DNA of 64,000 nt from assembly GCA_900074885.1 (NCBI GenBank), contig FJUW01000009.1, positions 62,001-126,000 of the forward strand, in the 5' to 3' direction. The stretch is from Rhynchosporium graminicola (Eukaryota; Ascomycota; Leotiomycetes; Helotiales; Ploettnerulaceae). The notes under the pieces are model-generated. The model ran no database searches, was not told where the DNA came from, and saw nothing but the letters and a program-made list of their open reading frames with translations. Position numbers and translations under genes: made by a program. Positions 23,570 through 34,554 of the stretch are shown here, one piece after another (the first letter of the stretch is position 1; each line of letters begins with the position of its first letter).

Positions 23570-23981
23570 TCAATCGATTCCACCACAATGGAGTCTGGTT
23601 TTGATTTGAATCGATTTAGGACAGGCTCCTCCATTAGGCCCCGCGTATTGTTTCCACGTAGAACAATCGGTCGGATTGTTGCCACGATCCCACGTAACTC
23701 TACATGGATTGGGGTCTATGCGTTGAGAACCTCGGCCATCCGAAGTGGAGTAGTAGGCTTTAGTCGTGATTCGTCCAGGCGAAGTCGCAATGCCATTAGT
23801 GAATACGCGGTCGGCACCAAAGTATCTGCAGTAACAATGAATATGACCTTCGTCTTCGGTAGGGGAAATTGCCTTACAATTCACAGTTACACGCTGTGCT
23901 TCTTTTAACCTTAAGACCTGCCTCACCAACTGCGGCCGATATCGCTCCAGAGGCAAGCAAAGAGAAAATGAGGAGCTTCAT
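23570..23981 (-). pseudogene. Small secreted cysteine-rich protein, frame-disrupted
   Basis: An ATG at 23981 opens a clear signal peptide (MKLLIFSLLASGAISA) that runs into a stop shortly after a CNC motif near 23890. A second frame, open to the TGA at 23570, continues with a conserved-looking cysteine pattern (HCYCRYF...NPCRVTWDRG...DCSTWKQY...ACPKS...LHCGG). The two parts fit one secreted protein of about 130 residues. I find no intron of acceptable size and phase that joins them, so a frame disruption is likely. The function is unknown. Such proteins are often effector candidates or cell-wall-associated. It lies about 110 bp from the left end of the repeat nest. Confidence 0.55.
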
Positions 23982-24094
23982 GATAGCGAGAACTCAGGAC
24001 TGATAACTGTGAGGAGTGTATCTCTGAGTATATGAAATGCTCTAGAGGGTGGCATTACGAAGATAGAGCGACTTCTTATGATCACGTCCATATT

Positions 24095-24138
24095 AGAGGG
24101 TTTTCGCACCTGGAGAACACTTTGGAAAAGACAGTTTC
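24095..24138 (+). repeat. Left terminal inverted repeat of the Harbinger-type element
   Basis: It starts AGAGGGTTTTCGCA and is preceded by ATT. The inner part (ACACTTTGGAAAA) pairs with ACACTTTCGAAAA in the right repeat. Confidence 0.75.
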
Positions 24139-24461
24139 TGAACCTTATAATACTAAATTAGCATAAGGGAGACTATACCAGATTTTGCAGGTAGCAGACT
24201 AGGGTTCCTTACTAGCCGTGAAGCATAATAAATAGCTTAATTTCCGTGATATCAGAATCTTATACTATTACTAGAATTTAACTATAACGACTATAGAGAA
24301 AGAGACGATTCTAGCTATTACTTTAGCTATATAGATTCGCAGAAGGAGACGTTATCGGAAGAGGTTTTTGCAGCAGTAGTAAGCTATAGCACTAAGATAT
24401 CGAGTTCCGTATAAGTATAATCGCTATACGTTTAATCTGGATTCGTAGCCCGAGAGAAAAG

Positions 24462-24728
24462 TATGACGACAGCTCACCTGAATGTCACATGAGAAGAAGG
24501 ATAGATAACAGGGCCCAAGTTCACAGGATCCCGGCAGAACTAGTATCCGACCCGGTATAGTATCGGACTAGTACCGGCGTATATATATAAGGTGCTTTAT
24601 ACTCTATCTCTCTTCTTCTTCCTTCCTTATCTTTTTATTTCCTTTATAGTAGACTATATAAGATCGCTCTTAGCTTCCTTACTCGTTTATTCTTACTTAT
24701 ATACCGCCTTAAGTCTTATATCGTTATA
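24462..24728 (+). repeat. 5' LTR of the Gypsy element
   Basis: It begins TATGACGACAGC and ends GTCTTATATCGTTATA. A TATATATAAGG promoter-like box lies near 24583-24593. It matches 31970-32236 over its full length. Confidence 0.92.
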
Positions 24729-24761
24729 TTAAATAAAAAGATCAAGATAGCCGGAGATAGC
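24729..24761 (+). promoter_or_regulatory. Primer-binding region of the Gypsy element
   Basis: The 33 bases directly after the 5' LTR (starting TTAAATAAAAAGATCAAGAT) match the equivalent place in the short LTR element (starting TTAAACAGAAAGATTAAGAC) except mostly for transitions. I could not identify the complementary tRNA by eye. Self-priming is another possibility. Confidence 0.55.
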
Positions 24762-24779
24762 CTGCTATAATATCTTACT

Positions 24780-26420
24780 ACTAAGTTAGTTATTTGATAA
24801 CTACTCGTATATAGCCGAGATACTAGAGATCTCTCGGATAACTATGAATTAGGGTTTAATTTAGCTTATCGCAAATAGTATAATAGAGGAGGTTTTCGCT
24901 AACGCTCCTTTAATAACCCTCTTAGTATAAAGGAATTATAGATAGATTTTGAAGAAAGTATAATAAATACCCCGGAACTTTAACTTCTACGTATCGCCGC
25001 TGAAATAGCCCTAATATACCCCTTTTTAAGCTACTATTATAGCTCTTAACTAATAAACTAGAGACCCCTCTAGTTCTAGGGGAACTTAACGCGATCCCCC
25101 CCGCTCTATCTCTGAACCTAATCTATTATATCCTTCTTTACTCTAAACGTCTCTTACCTTAGAGAATATTAATACCTTATTAAGGAAGTACCGACTGAGA
25201 AGGAAAGGAAAATAAAAGCGAAATTCACTAGGAGTATAATCGCTAAGTACTCTTATTACCGCAGGTGACTCGAACCTGATCTATTCCCTCTTATAATAAT
25301 TAGTAAACTAGGAGGAAAAGAATAACTCTCTAGAAGATACTATAGATAGACTAATCTCCGTATAAGATAAGTTCCTTATAGGGGTCCCTTGCCTATCTTC
25401 GACTCTCTTACTAGAACTAATACTATAATCTCCGCGTATAGCGGAGTTTAATAACCTAATAAACTCTATTTCGATATATAGTACTAAGAGAGAGGATATT
25501 ATTCCTAATAAACTATCTTCTTCTCCCGGCGCCGAATCAGTAGAGTTATACCTTAGGAAGTCTTATCTTACTAAGAAGATCCTACCCTTAGATAATAGAT
25601 CAGACTTTACTTTTCTCTAATAGAGAGTATCGATACGAGACCGGCTAGCTATAAACGCCGACTACTATCCTACGGACTTCTCCCGGCGCGTTCTCGTATA
25701 GGAGCTAGTTACTAGATTAGCTAAAGAGTATCTTACGCCTTAGTACCTTACTAATAAGTTTAAAACTAGCGATAAAATAATCTCCTTATTAGAGGAGAAC
25801 TTTCTTATTAGTTTAGAGGAAGATAACTATCGTAACGCTTTCTATCGCCTGGAAATATAATAACCTAACTATATACGCGAGACCTTCGCTGAGTTTCGTA
25901 GTCGATTTTAAAGCGCTACTATCTAAGGTAAGATTAAAAAGAAGGAGTAGTTCTTCTATATATAAGATAAGATTATATTATCCTTACGCGCTTTAACTCT
26001 TATTATTAAACTAATATAGAATAAGGACTACGCTTCTATAGTTAGATCCTTACTTTCTTTTGATACTAAGCGTCGCTATAACTTAGAACGTATCTATCCC
26101 GAGAAAGCTACTGCCTAGGTATAGTACTGTAAGCTTACTATTACTACTATAACTACTACTAGTTCTACCTCTTACTAGTCCTTAAGCTTAGCTCCTTAAT
26201 AAACTACTTTTATATTATATATATATACTTCTACCCCGGTACGGGCTAGTACTCCCTCTGCGCTAAAACACTTTACTACCTTAACCGGAGAACTCCCTAG
26301 GTATTATAGTTATAGATAGCTCGGTTATATTAAGCTAGACTGCCCGAACCCGCCTAAGGTTTAATTAATCGACGAATTTCTAGAAGAGGATTAAGTAACT
26401 AAGGAAGTAGTAGAAGACGT
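24780..26420 (+). pseudogene. gag region with degraded CCHC zinc knuckle
   Basis: Plus-strand sequence read through stops. At 26302-26349 a nucleic-acid-binding knuckle is still visible, with cysteines replaced by tyrosine through C-to-T type changes and the last part LGYIKLDCPNPP intact. Acidic, charged sequence follows before the protease. Confidence 0.65.
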
Positions 26421-26559
26421 ACCCTCTGAATCTGGACTAATACTAGAGGGAAACGATAAGGCCTAGGTAAAAACTCCTTCTTAGGTCTACGTAAGTATAA
26501 TCTCTCTAATCTAGACCTTAACTCCCTAATAAGAGGTAAGTAATTTATATACCTGACTA

Positions 26560-29500
26560 TAGTTAGTATAAATAGGCTAGGAGTCTCTATAAATAGCCTG
26601 ATCGATACCGGAGCGAATAGTTATCTGTTTATTAATTATACTCTTACCGGACGACTATTAGGGGCCCTTAGTATTAAAATCGAGCTACTACTTTATTCTA
26701 TTCTAATACGTAGTTTCTAATAATCTATTAGAACTTATATTACTTATTTTATATATTTATACCTTTCTATTAATAGTAGGCGTATTTATAACTACTCTTT
26801 TATTCTCCTTAATTTAGGATAGTAAGATATAATTATTAGTATTAAATAGATATAACGATTTCAGGTTAAGCTAGATAAACTCTACTATAAGCTACTATAG
26901 TCGGAACGCTATCTAGCTACCTTCTAATACGATAAGGAGATAATTATAACTCTACTGCCTTATAAACTTAGTATTAATCGATCTTACTAAATCGATACTA
27001 ACGCGCGGGACTTAGCTATAAACTAGCTAGACTAACGCCGATTATACTAAATAGTAGCGATATAGTATATTAACGTATCGTCCTTACTCTTTAACTTATT
27101 TCCGCTTATTACTAAGGAATCCGAACCATTTTCCGCTACGAATTCATTAAGAAAGGTACCTGCGCCGAAACTCTACTATAAGTATTCCTCTTAACCTCCG
27201 AGGATCTAGAAACTAGTTCTGATTTACTAAATTAGTACTATAGCTTTTCACTTTAATATAAAATATAAAGGTTCCGAATTATTCTTTATTAGTATCTACG
27301 AGATAGACCGCCTCTTATAAGATTATCTAAATAGTAACTCTCCTGAGGATCCTAATACTAAATAACTCGTAGCCGAAAAGCTACCGGAATAGTACTATAC
27401 CCTTAAGGAAGCCTTTTCTAAGCGGGATTCTAATATTCTTCTACTATATCGCTTATACGATTATAAAATTATTCTAGAAGAACTATTACTTAATATATAT
27501 TCGCTTTTATATTAGTAATCTACGGACGAATTACGAGTAACTAAGGAGTATCTTATAAAGAACTTAGATAAGAGATTTATCGAATCTAGCTAAAGTCCCT
27601 TTATATTACTTATACTATTTATTAAAAAGGCCGATAGAGGATTACGCTTCTATATTAATTATTATAAGCTTAATACGATCACTCGAAAGGATTTATACTT
27701 AATACCTAGGATCGATAAGCTCTTAACTTGTATATCTAAAGTAGTAATCTTTACTAAACTAGATATCCGGATAGTATTTAACTATATCCGTATAGACCCT
27801 GAATTAGAGGAGTATACTACTTTCCGAACCCGCTTTAGATCTTATAAATATAAAGTACTATTTTTTAGGCTCTATAACGGACTTAGTATATACTAACGAT
27901 ATATAAATAATATACTACTAGATTACTTAGATAATTTCTATATAGCTTACTTAGATAATATCCTTATATACTCGGAAACGCTCTAGGAATATAAGGAATA
28001 TGTTAAATTAGTACTATAATACTTAATAGATACCGGACTTTAAGTAGATATTAAGAAAAGCGAATTCCATATTACTCGGACTAAATACCTTAGATATATT
28101 ATTACTACTAACGGAATCGAGCTAGATCCTAAGAAAGTAGTACCGTTAGTAGACTAGAAGTACCCCGAAACGGTAATAGCTATAAAATCCTTCTTAGGAT
28201 TCTATAGGTTCTACTATTAATTTATTCGGAATTTCGGCCTTATTACTAAACCTCTCTTAGTGCTTACTCGGCCTATAGTACTATAGAATTTCACTAACGA
28301 TTATAAGAAGTCCTTCGACGATTTATATTAATAGCTACTATTAGTGCAGAAACTATACTATTTCGACCCTGAATTATAGACTAAACTAGAAACTAATACT
28401 TCTGATAGTATAATAGCTAGAGTTATCTTCTAATTATATGAAGATAACTAGTAGTATCTAATTAGATTCTACTCTTATGTTCTTAATAGATATAAACTAA
28501 ACTAGGAGATCTACGATAAGGAGCTATACGCTATTATTAAGTCTTTCCGAAAATAGAGACCGGAACTTATATCTCTATGATACTATACTAGTGTATATAC
28601 GGACTATCGATCCTTAGAATACTTTATAACTACTAAGGTCTTAACTAGTAAGTAAGCTAGATAAATAGAATTCCTTTCTAAATTTAACTTTCAAATTATA
28701 TATATACTTAGTAAAGATAATACTAAAGCTAATATCTTTAGCTATAGGGAATAAGATCTAAGGATATAGGAATAATAGAAATAGGATAATAGATCTCGGG
28801 TTTTACTACTTCTAGACTACTTAGACCCTAGGATTAACGCGGAACTAGTTAAGTATTATATCGATTAAATCAGTTATATATACCTAATATCGCTAAGGAC
28901 TAATATATTATCGGAACCTATATATAACTCCTTTGATTTAATCGAGAAACTATACTAATTTAACTAAGAATCGTTCTCTAATAAATAGAATATATTAAGA
29001 GATAGCTATATTATTAACGATAGTTTACTACTTTATAATAGTTATCTATACGTATAACGCTATACTCCGCTATATACCTATTTAATTAGCGAAGTCTATA
29101 ATTAAGTTTCCTCTGCTTATCCGAATACTCGTAAGACTACCGAAATAATTTCTACTTATTACTACTAGAAAGGACTCGTATCGGATATAAAATAGTATAC
29201 TTATAATTACTACTCTTATTAGTACTCTTATCTGAAGTAAACGAAATAGTAAGGATTCCTCTACTTATTACTAGTGCCTAGCTACTTTATATAGTACTTA
29301 GCTATAGATTTTAAGGACTTCCCGCCTGATAACTAAGGATTTAATAAGATATTAGTATTTATCGACTACCTAAGGAAGGACTCTATATTAATACTATATT
29401 ACTATAATATCGATACCCGCGGGATAGTAATATTATTTATTTAATAGATATATCGTTTCGGATATACTCTTAAGTTAATTATATCTGACCGAGGAGCTTA

Positions 29501-30330
29501 ATTAGTCTTATCCTTCTAGTAAGAGTTTTACTATATAATTAGAGTTAAGATTAAGCTCTCTACTTCTTTCTACTAGTAAACCGATAGATAAACGGAGATT
29601 ATAAATCGATATATTAACTAACGCCTTAGACTTTTTATTAATTACTACTAGAGTAACTAGAGCGAACTACTACTAATAATAAACCGCGCCTAAGTAACCC
29701 TACCTTACGACTCTATCGGTATAGCGCCTTATACCCTTAAATATAGTATACTACTACGGAATAGCTAAGACTAGAAGTAACTTACTGTATCGATACCGTA
29801 AGAGAAGCTTAATTATACTAATACTAAATCCTTAGCTAAACGTGCTAAATCCGCTATTAAAGTTATAAAAGCTAATATACTAGCTACTTAGCATAAGATA
29901 AGCGCCGTAACCGACCCGAAATAGCGTAATATCGACTAAGAAGTTAGAGATAAGGTATTTCTCTCTATAAGGAACCTTAAGAGTTACTAGCTAAGTAAGA
30001 AGCTATCTAGTCTCTAAGCAGGACTATACTAGGTCCTAGCTAAGATCGGATACTCTTATAAGCTAGATTTACTCCCGGGATCTTCTATATATAATATATT
30101 CGCCTCCGAATTACTCTTTAAGGACCCGGACGACCTATTACTAAGCTAGGAGTTACTAAACCTACCCCCGGAGGTTATCGCTACTTAAGAAGAGTAAGAG
30201 TTATAAGATATACTTACTATATAGCTCCTAAGAGGTAATCTGAAGTATTAAGTTAGCTAGCTAGGCTACGACCCGGACCTAACTTAGTATAACGCTTCCG
30301 ACCTAATAGGTACTCCGTATAAGCTTAGAG
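26560..30330 (+). pseudogene. pol region: protease, reverse transcriptase, RNase H, integrase, chromodomain
   Basis: The protease active site LIDTGAN is at 26598-26618. Reverse transcriptase occupies about 27560-28120, with the catalytic box AYLDNIL (YLDD damaged) at about 27943-27963 and IDPELEEYTTFRTRF upstream. RNase H lies at about 28460-28745, with YDKELYAIIKSF and a DYRSLEYF stretch. Integrase covers about 29090-29700, with FIDYLRKD, SDRGA (about 29487) and a TE-INRYI glutamate near 29600. A chromodomain-like C-terminus (SWLGYDPDLT...YNASDL) is at about 30250-30310. The order and the chromodomain place it with fungal chromoviruses. It is non-functional. Confidence 0.85.
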
Positions 30331-30449
30331 ACTTCTATGCTACTAACCTAAGTAAACCTAGACCTCTATATAAACTAGAATAGTAGATTAAGGCTTAAGA
30401 AGACGGAATAAACGACTATAGTTACTTAGAGGATAATAAGCTATTATAA

Positions 30450-31957
30450 TTACTAGTATTAGAATTTATTACTAAGGATAATCCCCTGATTATACTCTGT
30501 AATAACGCTATATCTAGAACTTTACTTCTTTAACTACTTTTATTTTACTAGTTTTCTCTCCTAAGTTCTCCGGAGCTTCTAATAAATCTGGAATATCTAG
30601 AACCGGAACTACTATATTTAACTTCTTACTTAAATCTACTAATATAGCCCTAGTAGTAGACCGAGTATAATAACTAATCTTACGGGCTTTCTTCTTTAGA
30701 GAGAGTCCGGGAGTATCTAGATCTGACGCTATCTCTGAACTAGAAGGCAAATTCCTCTTTCTCTTAGTATTAGATATTATAGCTTTAAATATAGCTTTCT
30801 TCGTAAATTCCCGTATAATACTATTTAACTTCTTCGTCTACTTTAATATTATTTATACTATTAACTTAGATTTCGCTGAATCGACTATTAGAAGATCTAA
30901 ATCCTATATCGCGTTAGTATTATACTAGTATCTAAGGGTTTAAGATCGTAACTTATTATCTTAATAAACTCTAACTCCTTAAATACTTTCTCTATAGAAC
31001 GCCTTAAAGCTTAAGTCTCCGCTAATTATATAGTAGTAATCTCTAACGTAGTAATAGGAGAAGAAGATTTCGCGAGACGATAGATCCGATTAATAGCTTT
31101 ATAAGTAGCTATAATACTACCTCGATTCAGCTCTGTATCCTTAGCTTCGCTACTAGGAAGTAAACCGGATAGAATAGTATACTCTGTATTAACGTAGTTA
31201 GGTAACTATAACGCGTTAGTATATATAACTGCGTTTAGGTTCAAGTAACTTATATGCTTATAACTGCTTTTTAACGCCGAATAATACTTATAAAGCTTAG
31301 AGTTAAGCTTATTAAATAAGTATAGGAGTTCTAAAATAGGAGTATTATTATACTTTATCTTAAGGAAAGCGTGAATATATCGCAGGTAATATATATAATA
31401 CGCTGCTGAAAGAGTACTGGTAGGAACTAGTAAAAGCACTATAGGAGTTAGTGTTATAGATCCGTGAAACTCTCGTATCGCACTTAAGGACTATCTCTAA
31501 AACTAAGATAAGAAACTTACTTATATTAAGAGAAGAGTTAATTAGGTCGATTAATATATAAGATTATAGTAGACTACTATAGTAGTTAGTAATAATACTT
31601 ACTATAGGAGCCGTATTGTAGTCTAGGGAGAGTAAACTTATGAGTTAAAGTGGTTATCGCGGTTAAAAAGGAAAGGCTCTAATATTAATAAACCCCTTCC
31701 TTTATATACCCTACGCCTTACTTAAACTCGACTCCTACTATAAACAGATAAAGTAAATACCGCTTACTGCCCGATTTGGAAGCTACGACTAATATAGTAC
31801 TATTATAGCGATATAACTAGTCAGAACCTAATAAAGAATTTACTACTACTAAAGAGCGGCTAGCGCTTATTACGCGAATATCGATAAAAATAGTTATAAT
31901 AAAGACTAATTCCAGTATAAACTATAACCTTCCGAGCTTAGGGTTAAGCTCTTCTTA
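30450..31957 (-). other. Extra 3' module of the Gypsy element with antisense open frames
   Basis: Between the end of pol and the polypurine tract lie about 1.5 kb not explained by gag-pol. The minus strand has the longest open frames of the whole element: 30514-30750 (78 codons, Lys-rich, PGLSLKKKARKISYYTRSTT) and 31206-31439 (77 codons, AYYIYYLRYIHAFLKIKYNN). They are separated by stops at which RIP-type changes are plausible. The product is unknown and no family is recognised. Confidence 0.5.
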
Positions 31958-31969
31958 GGGGGGGGGTAA
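31958..31969 (+). promoter_or_regulatory. Polypurine tract of the Gypsy element
   Basis: Nine G followed by TAA sit immediately before the 3' LTR, the expected plus-strand priming site. The short LTR element at 1188-1199 ends in the same way. Confidence 0.75.
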
Positions 31970-32236
31970 TATGACGATAGCTTACCTGAATATCATATAA
32001 GAAGAAGGATAGATAACAGGGCCTAAGTTCATAGGATCCCGGCAGAACTAGTATCCGACCCGGTATATTATCGGACTAGTACCGGCGTATATATATAAGG
32101 TACTTTGCACTCTATCTCTCTTCTTCTTCCTTCCTTATCTTTTTATTTCTTTCGTAGTAGACTATATAAGATCGCTCTTAGCCTCCCTACTCGTTTATTC
32201 TTACTTGTATACCGCCTTGAGTCTTGTGTCGTTACA
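31970..32236 (+). repeat. 3' LTR of the Gypsy element
   Basis: It begins TATGACGATAGC and ends GTCTTGTGTCGTTACA. It is followed directly by the AAAAG target duplication and then by resumed Harbinger transposase sequence. Confidence 0.92.
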
Positions 32237-33299
32237 AAAAGTCCTTATAACCTTCCGATTCTCTACTCCTAAGTTATATCAGCTTTATACTCTCTTCCGT
32301 CTTAATCTTATCGACTTCCGAAATCAGTATACCTACGAACCTATCGTTAGCCTATATATTATATGCTCCCGACTAGCCTTCCCTAGCAGATAGTACTAGC
32401 ACGCAGATACCTTTAGCAGATCTATAGCTTAGCTAAGCTCAATTTTCAATAATACTATACGCTTCCTTAGCTTATATTTCGCAGATCACTTTCGCTAGCA
32501 TAAGAATCTCTACCGATATTTAAGAATCTGCAGGTATATAAGAGCTATTAAAGGTATTAATAATATTTAAAGAGTATAGAGCTTCGTAGATAGTACTTTC
32601 AAAAGCTATTATAGACCTAGAGATCAAGTTATATAGCGATCTATATACTCTAGATATAAACGCGCTTATAGACTAAATTAGCAGGCGATTATAACCCTAG
32701 ATAAAATAGTATTATCTTTAATAAGCCCTTTCTATAGAGCTAAGAACGATTAGAGTATATAGAAGAAGTCAGGTTATCAGAAGAAGCTCCAGGAGCTATT
32801 TGAAGGTCGAGAGATATACTATATATAGGGAGATCTAGCGTATAGTAGTACTTATAGTATTACCTATCCGTACTAATATCCGCATGGCTATCGCGCGCTT
32901 TCGCAGAAGGAGAAGAGCTTTAATAAGAGGTTATTATTAGTAAGAATCGCAGTAGAGTAAGAGTTTAGGAAGATACAGCAGAATTAGATATATATAGCAT
33001 TCTCTAAAGCGCTAAATGCTAGAAAACAGCCGGTAGTAGCTCACTTTATAGTTACTATACTACTTGAGAATTATATAATATATCTGCGTAACCCTCGTAA
33101 TCGATTTAGTATTAAGCTATTAAGTATTAAAGAGTATTTATATAATTAGAAAAGTAGTTAAAGAATATTAGTTATAAAGTTAAGAGTATATTATAAGGTT
33201 ATTCCGTGCCGAAGCCTTTATTATAACTTTCCTATATCAACGCTAGTAACCTCTTAATACTCCTACTAATTCTATCTACTTTTATAGAGAGAGTATTAA

Positions 33300-34400
33300 T
33301 ATCTATACGAAGAGACGTATTAACTAGAGCTAGAGTAGTAGCTACTAAGTCTACTAGGCGCCCGATATGCGATATAAGCAACCGATCTAGCTTATCTGCC
33401 CTATCACTAGTAATATTATCTTTCTCTTTAGGGCTATCTATTCTTACCTGTTTCCGAGGTCTTACTAAGCGACTAGATAATACGATAGATACTATAGATA
33501 CTAAACGTGAGACTAGTCTATCGCTATTAGTCTCACTAGCGCTATCAAAAGGGTCGCTCTTATCACTAGAATTAAGGTCTTTAGCTCTTCTTTCCTTCCC
33601 CGCTCTCCTCTTCCTTAAAGCTAATAAGAACTAATTATCTCTCTACTATCTAGTATTCTCACTATTAGCTTCTGCTCGACTAGCTACCTTCTTATTATTT
33701 TCCTTCTTCGACTCTATAGCTTAAATTATAGCTATCTATCGATCAATCGTATACTCATACGAAGTCGGAGCTCTATCTTACTCTCTAGTCTTCTTAACTT
33801 AAAGCTAATCTGCTCGTAAAGAAACCTAGCCTTTTATAACACAACTAAGAGTCTTATATTTAATACCTCTATATAGGTTTTTGAACGCCTTCGATACTGC
33901 GTTCCAGAATACCTTATTCGTAACCTTTCCAAAAGACTCCTCCTTCTTGTTATATATATATAAGAGTAGCGTTCGGTTCTCCTCTTCTTTTTATAACTTC
34001 GCAGTCGGCTTTATAGGCATATCAGACGTTAGTATTTCCGATAGTACTTCTTCTATACTCTACAGAGGCATATTATCTATAATAGGCGCAGGAGAAGGTA
34101 ATAGAGCTTGATCGGACTATACTAGAGAGCTATAATAAGGTATAGGAGGTACAGGAGTTACAAGTAGTCGTGCTTCGGGAGCTGGAGTTAGAGTATTCAG
34201 TAGATTACAGTTACTGATTCTAAAGCTTTACTAAGCATATAACTAAAGCTAATTATAGTCTATAACGTCGATTTAAGGTACATATAGTATCTCTAGCTTT
34301 CGTAACACTCTAGCTAACGTTAAAATAGAAGCACGCTAAGCCTAATCTATACGACTTCAAAAACTATCTATAGCAGATATTTTTCTGTTCATAATAAACA
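33300..34400 (-). pseudogene. Possible Myb/SANT-like accessory gene of the Harbinger element
   Basis: Minus-strand sequence with few stops. The open piece around 33900-34010 reads KEEENRTLLLYIYNKKEESF followed by GKVTNKVFWNAVSKAFKN, which looks like a trihelix or Myb/SANT-type DNA-binding helix set. A tail rich in Lys and Glu follows. PIF/Harbinger elements usually carry a Myb-like protein next to the transposase, here in convergent orientation. The assignment rests on position and on this one segment. Confidence 0.45.
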
Positions 34401-34507
34401 GTTTTCCTCTATTAGTCCGGATATAACTACTACAAACGGAATAGGTTAAACTTTAGTGGAAATTAGATAGCCCCACGACTAAACCCGTTTCTGCTATATA
34501 TAGCCAG

Positions 34508-34551
34508 GAAAACTATATTTTCGAAAGTGTTTTTAACTGCGAAAACCCTCT
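34508..34551 (-). repeat. Right terminal inverted repeat of the Harbinger-type element
   Basis: The reverse complement starts AGAGGGTTTTCGCA, matching the left end over 14 bp exactly and over about 40 bp imperfectly. It is followed by ATT. AT-rich sequence stops here. Confidence 0.75.
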
Positions 34552-34554
34552 ATT

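Larger units (their letters stand above)
24457..32241 (+). mobile_element. Complete Ty3/Gypsy (chromodomain-type) LTR retrotransposon, RIP-degraded
   Basis: Two 267-bp LTRs (24462-24728 and 31970-32236) flank a 7.24-kb interior. The insertion is bounded by a perfect 5-bp duplication AAAAG (24457-24461, 32237-32241). The order is gag with a zinc knuckle, protease, reverse transcriptase, RNase H, integrase and chromodomain, that is, Ty3/Gypsy order. All frames are shot through with TAA and TAG. The LTRs differ almost only by C/T and G/A changes. A 1.5-kb region between the chromodomain and the 3' LTR does not belong to standard gag-pol. The element sits inside the Harbinger transposase gene. 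Confidence 0.92.
24270..33200 (+). pseudogene. Harbinger-type DDE transposase gene interrupted by the Gypsy element
   Basis: Reading through stops on the plus strand, a transposase begins around 24270-24461 and continues at 32237 without loss of frame sense. The first parts include FRFSTPKLYQLYTLFRLN and IICSRLAFPSR near 32250-32393, a typical N-terminal region of DDE_Tnp_4 proteins. The C-terminal part near 32810-33110 shows GDLAYSSTYSITYPY (second catalytic Asp), SFNKRLLLVRIAVE (catalytic Glu) and a closing NARKQPVVAHFIVT. Many stops are TAA or TAG at positions where Gln or Trp is expected, as RIP produces. The match is by motif recognition only. Confidence 0.7.
24095..34551 (+). mobile_element. 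PIF/Harbinger-type DNA transposon, split by a nested Gypsy element and RIP-degraded
   Basis: Imperfect terminal inverted repeats begin AGAGGGTTTTCGCA at 24095 and, as the reverse complement, at 34551. Similarity continues for about 40 bp. Both outer flanks read ATT (24092-24094 and 34552-34554), a 3-bp target duplication as PIF/Harbinger elements make. Without the 7.78-kb insertion the element is about 2.7 kb. It carries a transposase gene on the plus strand, interrupted at 24461/32237, and a second open segment on the minus strand near 33300-34400 that looks like the Myb/SANT-type accessory protein of such elements. CpA and TpG are almost absent and stops are frequent, so it is inactive. Confidence 0.8.
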
